A DNA stretch of 9,868 nucleotides from Treponema sp. (lineage in GTDB: Bacteria; Spirochaetota; Spirochaetia; Treponematales; Breznakiellaceae), in contig JAIRUY010000082.1 in the NCBI GenBank assembly GCA_031254175.1, forward strand, positions 1-9,868. Direction: 5' to 3'. A program made the translations under genes and the position numbers. Of this stretch, positions 6,754-9,868 are shown in pieces. How positions within the stretch are numbered: position 1 is the first letter of the stretch; each line of letters starts with the position of its first letter. The notes below the pieces were generated by a model. It did no database searches. It was not told the DNA's origin and was given only the letters and a program-made list of their open reading frames with translations.

Positions 6754-6779
6754 CATCTGTCTGTTTTTTGCGTATAGGG

Positions 6780-7877
6780 TCAAAATCTTAATCTTAGTCT
6801 GACACTACAGTTGAAGAACCATCCCCATCCGGAAAATTCATTATGAGCGGCAGGCAGCATCGCCGTGACTGTCAGGAGCGCACCCTGAAAAAGATCATGG
6901 CTTAAGGTAACAATTGGCGTAAAAGAAATATCATCAAAACTGGAAATTAATGCGGCGTTTACATTTGTATAATCGCTAAAAAGCCATGTCAGCCCTGTAT
7001 ACAAATAGTGATTATTGTTTAATTCGCCGCCATAAGTTGACGAAGTCTCACCGTTGTAAAGGTATTCAGCAATAACGATCAGCTTCCCGTCAATAAAGGA
7101 ATAATCCGCGCCTGCGCTGAAAGAAAGTCCTTCATGTCTTGTACCTGCTTCATGGTTATAAGCGTAAAACGTATCTATATAAATACCTGCTTCGATATCG
7201 GCTTTTACAGAAAGCCCTGCGCGGTGAATTCCGTTTTCGGATCCGGTCTTTGGCAGTTCAAAGGAATACAGCGCCTGAACGCTTAATTTGTCCCAGTGAT
7301 TTTCTCCCGAAATACCCGCAATCCACCCGTCACTGCCCGGTGATGAAGAGTTGCGCGGCGCCGCAGCAAAGCCATGGACTTTTAAGTCTTCTTCAGGATG
7401 AAACCAGGAAAGCCCCGCTCCAAGAACAGCCCTGGGACGGGCATCCGGCTTTGTGGGATTCCTTGGATTGAGAAAATCCGAAGGGCCAAACACCTGTCCG
7501 TAGCCAAACGGCATACGCAGGAGACCGCCGTTAAAATCCAGATGCTCACCCCTTAAGCGAAAGTAAAGGCGTTCAAGTTCAATGCCTGCAACGTAGTTAT
7601 CTCCGGCAAAAAAACCCATTGCCGGAGAGATGATTGAAGCATAATCTCCGGCGGCGGCCAATAAATTAACCGCGCCGAAAATAGTTACATTGTCCCCTAC
7701 TCTCGTTTGAAAACGCAGATTGGCGTATTCTTCAATACCGAAAGACAAGACAGGATCATCCCCGCCTGTAACCTTTGCAGAAACTGATGAATCAAAAATC
7801 CCTGACACATTTATCTGCGCCGCAAGACAACCAACTGTGAAAAACAGGAATATTATTAACGTTAAACGTCTCTTCAT
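6780..7877 (-). CDS. Predicted outer-membrane beta-barrel protein
   Basis: Exported protein of 365 residues with no family I can name. It begins with MKRR and a hydrophobic core, with probable signal peptidase I cleavage after LAA (residue 20). The rest alternates polar and hydrophobic residues in ~10-residue strands separated by turns rich in Gly, Asn and Asp (INVSGIFDSSVSAKV, NLRFQTRVGDNVTIFGAVNL, KLIVIAEYLYNGE, HYLYTGLTWLFSDYTNVNAAL). It ends in SVRLRLRF, whose terminal phenylalanine and alternating pattern fit the C-terminal signal recognised by BamA-type machinery. C17 in TVGC could be read as a weak lipobox, which spirochaetes tolerate, but barrel-like features favour a non-lipoprotein. 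Its ATG overlaps the stop of the LolA-like gene (TAATG), so the two are co-translated. Likely partner or client of the upstream LolA-like/permease pair (inference). Confidence 0.75.
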   Translation of the reverse strand: MKRRLTLIIFLFFTVGCLAAQINVSGIFDSSVSAKVTGGDDPVLSFGIEEYANLRFQTRVGDNVTIFGAVNLLAAAGDYASIISPAMGFFAGDNYVAGIELERLYFRLRGEHLDFNGGLLRMPFGYGQVFGPSDFLNPRNPTKPDARPRAVLGAGLSWFHPEEDLKVHGFAAAPRNSSSPGSDGWIAGISGENHWDKLSVQALYSFELPKTGSENGIHRAGLSVKADIEAGIYIDTFYAYNHEAGTRHEGLSFSAGADYSFIDGKLIVIAEYLYNGETSSTYGGELNNNHYLYTGLTWLFSDYTNVNAALISSFDDISFTPIVTLSHDLFQGALLTVTAMLPAAHNEFSGWGWFFNCSVRLRLRF

Positions 7878-8629
7878 TATCTTTCCAAATTCCTCATGCT
7901 GAATACAGAATCCGCTATGGGTCTGTCAAGCACAACATTTTTCATAACAAAAATGGTTCTTGAGTCCCTGCGTAAAAGATCACGCATCTGGCCTTCTACG
8001 GGGAAGCGGCGGCCGCCGATAACTTCTATCCTCTGCACTGTGTACTCTTTTAGTTTTGCCCCGGAAAGAGCAAAAAGTTCATAGTGTAAAAGATCTCCTG
8101 TTTCCTTGTCTATCCATAACTTGCGTGTGGGATAACTCTCTGTTCTGTTTTTTGCCGCAAGTTCAAGCACCCATGCATCACGCCCGTTTCTGATCTCGGA
8201 ACCGGCAAGAACAGGATTATAACGGCTGGATAACGTATCGTTTTCCAGAGTATCTTCATATGACATATCGGAGCCCATCATTGACTCACGCAGCATGTGA
8301 CCGGAAATCAGCATGACCCCCTCGTTGTCCGGGGAATAAACCCACAGCCTGCCGTCTCTGCGCAGATACTTGGTTCCCCTGTCTTCACGATTGGTAAATT
8401 CAATGAAGCTGTGAGTATTTCCTCTTGCCCACGTTTTGAATGTTTTTACAAAACGCCGTCCTCCGTGCTCAATGATCATTTCTCCTTCGTACTCGATTGT
8501 GCTGTAAATCTCGTTTTCATCAATCCGCCGTAAAAGTTCCGCCGCTGTCGGTGTCTGCGCATCAAGCGGAGACACAAAAGTGATCTGCGCCGCCATTGCA
8601 ATTAAAACAACCAATAAAAATTTCTTCAT
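7877..8629 (-). CDS. LolA-like periplasmic outer-membrane lipoprotein-sorting protein
   Basis: Periplasmic carrier of the LolA-like superfamily (the 'outer membrane lipoprotein-sorting protein' type, ~250 aa, larger than classical LolA). Such proteins have an open half-barrel that binds acyl chains or other lipids. MKKFLLVVLIAMAAQ begins a signal peptide, with likely cleavage after LDA (residue 24). Family features include TAAELLRRIDENE at the mature N-terminus, the strand-rich FVKTFKTWARGNTHSFIEF, RGTKYLRRDGRLWVYSPD, GSDMSYEDTL, WVLELAAK and RKLWIDKETGDLLHYELF. ATG at 8629 is chosen because AGGAGG (8637-8642) lies 7 bases upstream; the TTG at 8635 is only one base from that site and is rejected. 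It sits between an FtsX-like permease gene (27 bases away) and the barrel gene (1-base overlap), which suggests it shuttles a lipid or lipoprotein from the permease toward the outer membrane. Confidence 0.87.
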   Translation of the reverse strand: MKKFLLVVLIAMAAQITFVSPLDAQTPTAAELLRRIDENEIYSTIEYEGEMIIEHGGRRFVKTFKTWARGNTHSFIEFTNREDRGTKYLRRDGRLWVYSPDNEGVMLISGHMLRESMMGSDMSYEDTLENDTLSSRYNPVLAGSEIRNGRDAWVLELAAKNRTESYPTRKLWIDKETGDLLHYELFALSGAKLKEYTVQRIEVIGGRRFPVEGQMRDLLRRDSRTIFVMKNVVLDRPIADSVFSMRNLER

Positions 8630-8636
8630 AACCAAA

Positions 8637-8642
8637 CCTCCT
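8637..8642 (-). promoter_or_regulatory. Ribosome binding site of the LolA-like gene
   Basis: The minus strand reads AGGAGG, 7 bases before ATG 8629. It decides between that ATG and the TTG two codons upstream, which is too close to be used. Confidence 0.8.
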
Positions 8643-8656
8643 AACAGTATATTTTT

Positions 8657-9868
8657 TTATCTACGCAAAGCTTCCACAGGTTCCACGCGCGCGCTTTTCA
8701 GCGAAGGAATCAGCGTAAAGAGCGATGCGACAAACACACCCAAAACCCAGGCATAAACAAGTTTGCCAATACTGAACTGAAAGAAAATTGAATTGCTCAA
8801 CGGCATTTCGCTGAATGTGTTTCCGTAAAGGTCGCCCATACGGATTGGAAAATACTGCCCAATACCTGCGACAAGCCCTCCGACTATTACACCTGCGAGA
8901 GCGCCGAACGCGGCAAGGAACAGCGACTCAAAAAAGAACACTTTCACAATCTCGCCGCGAGTCATGCCGAGGCATCCCATCATGCCGATTTCTTTTATCC
9001 TTTCATGTATTATCATAACAACCGTATTGATGATAAGGAAACTTGCCACAATCAGAAAGACCAAAAAGATTACAGTATATATCGGCGTTACCATCTTCAT
9101 CATGGCAACCCAATAGTTGTCCCGCCATTCTGATACAACACTGTCAGAACTTAAATTTTTTTGTACAGCCGCGGCAACGGAAGCGCTTTTTCTTTCGTCG
9201 TCAGCAAAAATTACCAGCGACTGTGTTCCTTCTTCCAGCACCAGCAGCCGCTGGAGCCTCTCAATATCTACGATAATGTACTGTTCATCCAGCTTGATAT
9301 AATCAAAGTTGAATATCCCTGTTATTTCAGGGCTCCAGATTTTATCAGAAAATTGCGCAGAAATTGTTTTAAGAGGTATCCTGTCGCCGATACTCAGCCC
9401 CGCTTTATGCGCAAAAGCGCTCCCGACGGCACATTCATTGGCATCAGGCGCAGGCCAGCGGCCTTCTGTCAAACCATCGTTCTTTAAGGTGAGGTTAAAG
9501 TTGTTAGCCGCCATTTCGTTTTCTATATCCAGTCCCCACAGCACTGCGTGTTTAATGGTACTCTCCTGCAAAGTTGCCGAGGATGATATCCGCGGAAACA
9601 CCGCTTTTACGCCGGGAATTTGCTGAATGGAAACTGCCATATCTTTCCAGCTTTTTCCGTCTTCGACAGGATATTGAACAGGCATAAACTCACTTTCCAC
9701 GTCGTATTGGGATGATACTACCCTGACGTGCCCAAGTTCAAATATTTGTACCAGATCGTTTATGCTTTTTGTCATCCCGTCTATCATTGCCGAATAGATT
9801 ACGATGAAGAACACCGCTATTCCAACCGCAGTAAAACAAAACACTGTCCGCCTTTTGTTCCGCCAGAT
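8657..9868 (-). CDS. FtsX/LolC-E/MacB-type ABC transporter permease (N-terminus outside window)
   Basis: Inner-membrane permease of the lipoprotein-release/MacB (type VII) ABC family, which moves lipoproteins or other envelope substrates out of the inner membrane rather than importing them. The frame runs to the window edge, where IWRNKRRT precedes the first helix (VFCFTAVGIAVFFIVIYSAM). This is the usual N-terminus (RNLWRNKRRT), so the GTG at 9844 is internal and only a short beginning is missing. Numbering from that codon, a large periplasmic domain (~25-250) is followed by helices at ~253-278, ~303-328 and ~362-380. The cytoplasmic loop HERIKEIGMMGCLGMTRGEI (280-299) and the C-terminal SARVEPVEALRR are family hallmarks. 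No ATPase is in view; a LolD-like partner would be expected just upstream, outside the window. The LolA-like gene follows 27 bases later, making lipoprotein or lipid trafficking the best guess. Confidence 0.9.
   Translation of the reverse strand: MWRNKRRTVFCFTAVGIAVFFIVIYSAMIDGMTKSINDLVQIFELGHVRVVSSQYDVESEFMPVQYPVEDGKSWKDMAVSIQQIPGVKAVFPRISSSATLQESTIKHAVLWGLDIENEMAANNFNLTLKNDGLTEGRWPAPDANECAVGSAFAHKAGLSIGDRIPLKTISAQFSDKIWSPEITGIFNFDYIKLDEQYIIVDIERLQRLLVLEEGTQSLVIFADDERKSASVAAAVQKNLSSDSVVSEWRDNYWVAMMKMVTPIYTVIFLVFLIVASFLIINTVVMIIHERIKEIGMMGCLGMTRGEIVKVFFFESLFLAAFGALAGVIVGGLVAGIGQYFPIRMGDLYGNTFSEMPLSNSIFFQFSIGKLVYAWVLGVFVASLFTLIPSLKSARVEPVEALRR

Larger units (their letters stand above)
6661..6779 (-). 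other. Structured intergenic gap upstream of galM
   Basis: This 119-bp gap on the minus strand lies between the stop of the barrel-protein gene and galM. It holds an 11-bp perfect inverted repeat with nested pairing, a TATAAT box and the galM ribosome site (AGGGGG, complement of 6666-6671). No open reading frame or tRNA is seen. Confidence 0.7.

Noticed and set aside
6696..6769. Palindrome as an intrinsic terminator
   Set aside because: On the minus strand no T-run follows. On the plus strand the T-run (6763-6769 region) starts about 15 bases after the stem, and no plus-strand gene ends there.
7139..7471. Plus-strand open frames inside the barrel, LolA-like and permease genes
   Set aside because: They lie opposite well-supported genes, lack ribosome sites and encode no recognisable domain.
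7819..7830. Lipobox (TVGC) making the barrel protein a lipoprotein
   Set aside because: The -3 position is not the usual Leu/Val/Ile, and a good signal peptidase I site follows at LAA. Spirochaetal lipoboxes are loose, so it is noted but not called.
8633..8635. TTG start of the LolA-like gene
   Set aside because: It is one base from the AGGAGG site; the ATG at 8629 has the proper 7-base spacing and gives a standard signal peptide.
9842..9844. GTG as the true start of the FtsX-like permease
   Set aside because: The frame continues upstream with IWRNKRRT, the conserved N-terminus of this family, so the gene runs off the window edge.

Overview
The window looks like chromosomal DNA of a spirochaete, most likely a Treponema-like member. 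The signs are a LolA-like/FtsX-like lipoprotein-trafficking gene set next to a predicted outer-membrane barrel, a sigma-like protein with a basic coiled coil, moderate-to-low GC content, and tightly packed genes with ATGA and TAATG overlaps. This assignment is an inference from gene content; no rRNA, tRNA or database match supports it. I see no tRNA, rRNA, CRISPR array, insertion sequence or phage gene.

Region 1 (1-3175, plus strand) is the distal part of an oligopeptide/dipeptide-type ABC importer. It holds a DppB/OppB-type permease and then one long reading frame that fuses a DppC/OppC-type permease to a DppD/OppD-type ATPase. A single in-frame TAA at 2870-2872 cuts off the last ~100 codons of the ATPase, which are still readable downstream in the same frame. 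The second permease also has a degraded EAA loop, and no second ATPase (DppF/OppF) follows. The importer looks either freshly inactivated or oddly organised.

Region 2 (3176-5635, plus strand) starts with a good sigma-70-like promoter. It drives a small secreted protein of unknown function that overlaps by one base a DHH/DHHA1 phosphoesterase of the NrnA (nanoRNase/pAp phosphatase) family. A separate gene follows for a sigma-factor-like DNA-binding protein with three basic heptad repeats before a region-4-like helix-turn-helix.

Region 3 (5632-9868, minus strand) reads leftwards. It contains an FtsX/LolC-E/MacB-type permease (its start lies outside the window), a LolA-like periplasmic lipoprotein-sorting protein, and a predicted outer-membrane beta-barrel protein. 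These three are tightly coupled and together reach from inner membrane to outer membrane. A 119-bp gap with a large imperfect hairpin and a TATAAT box separates them from galM (aldose 1-epimerase). The galM stop codon overlaps the stop of the convergent sigma-like gene.
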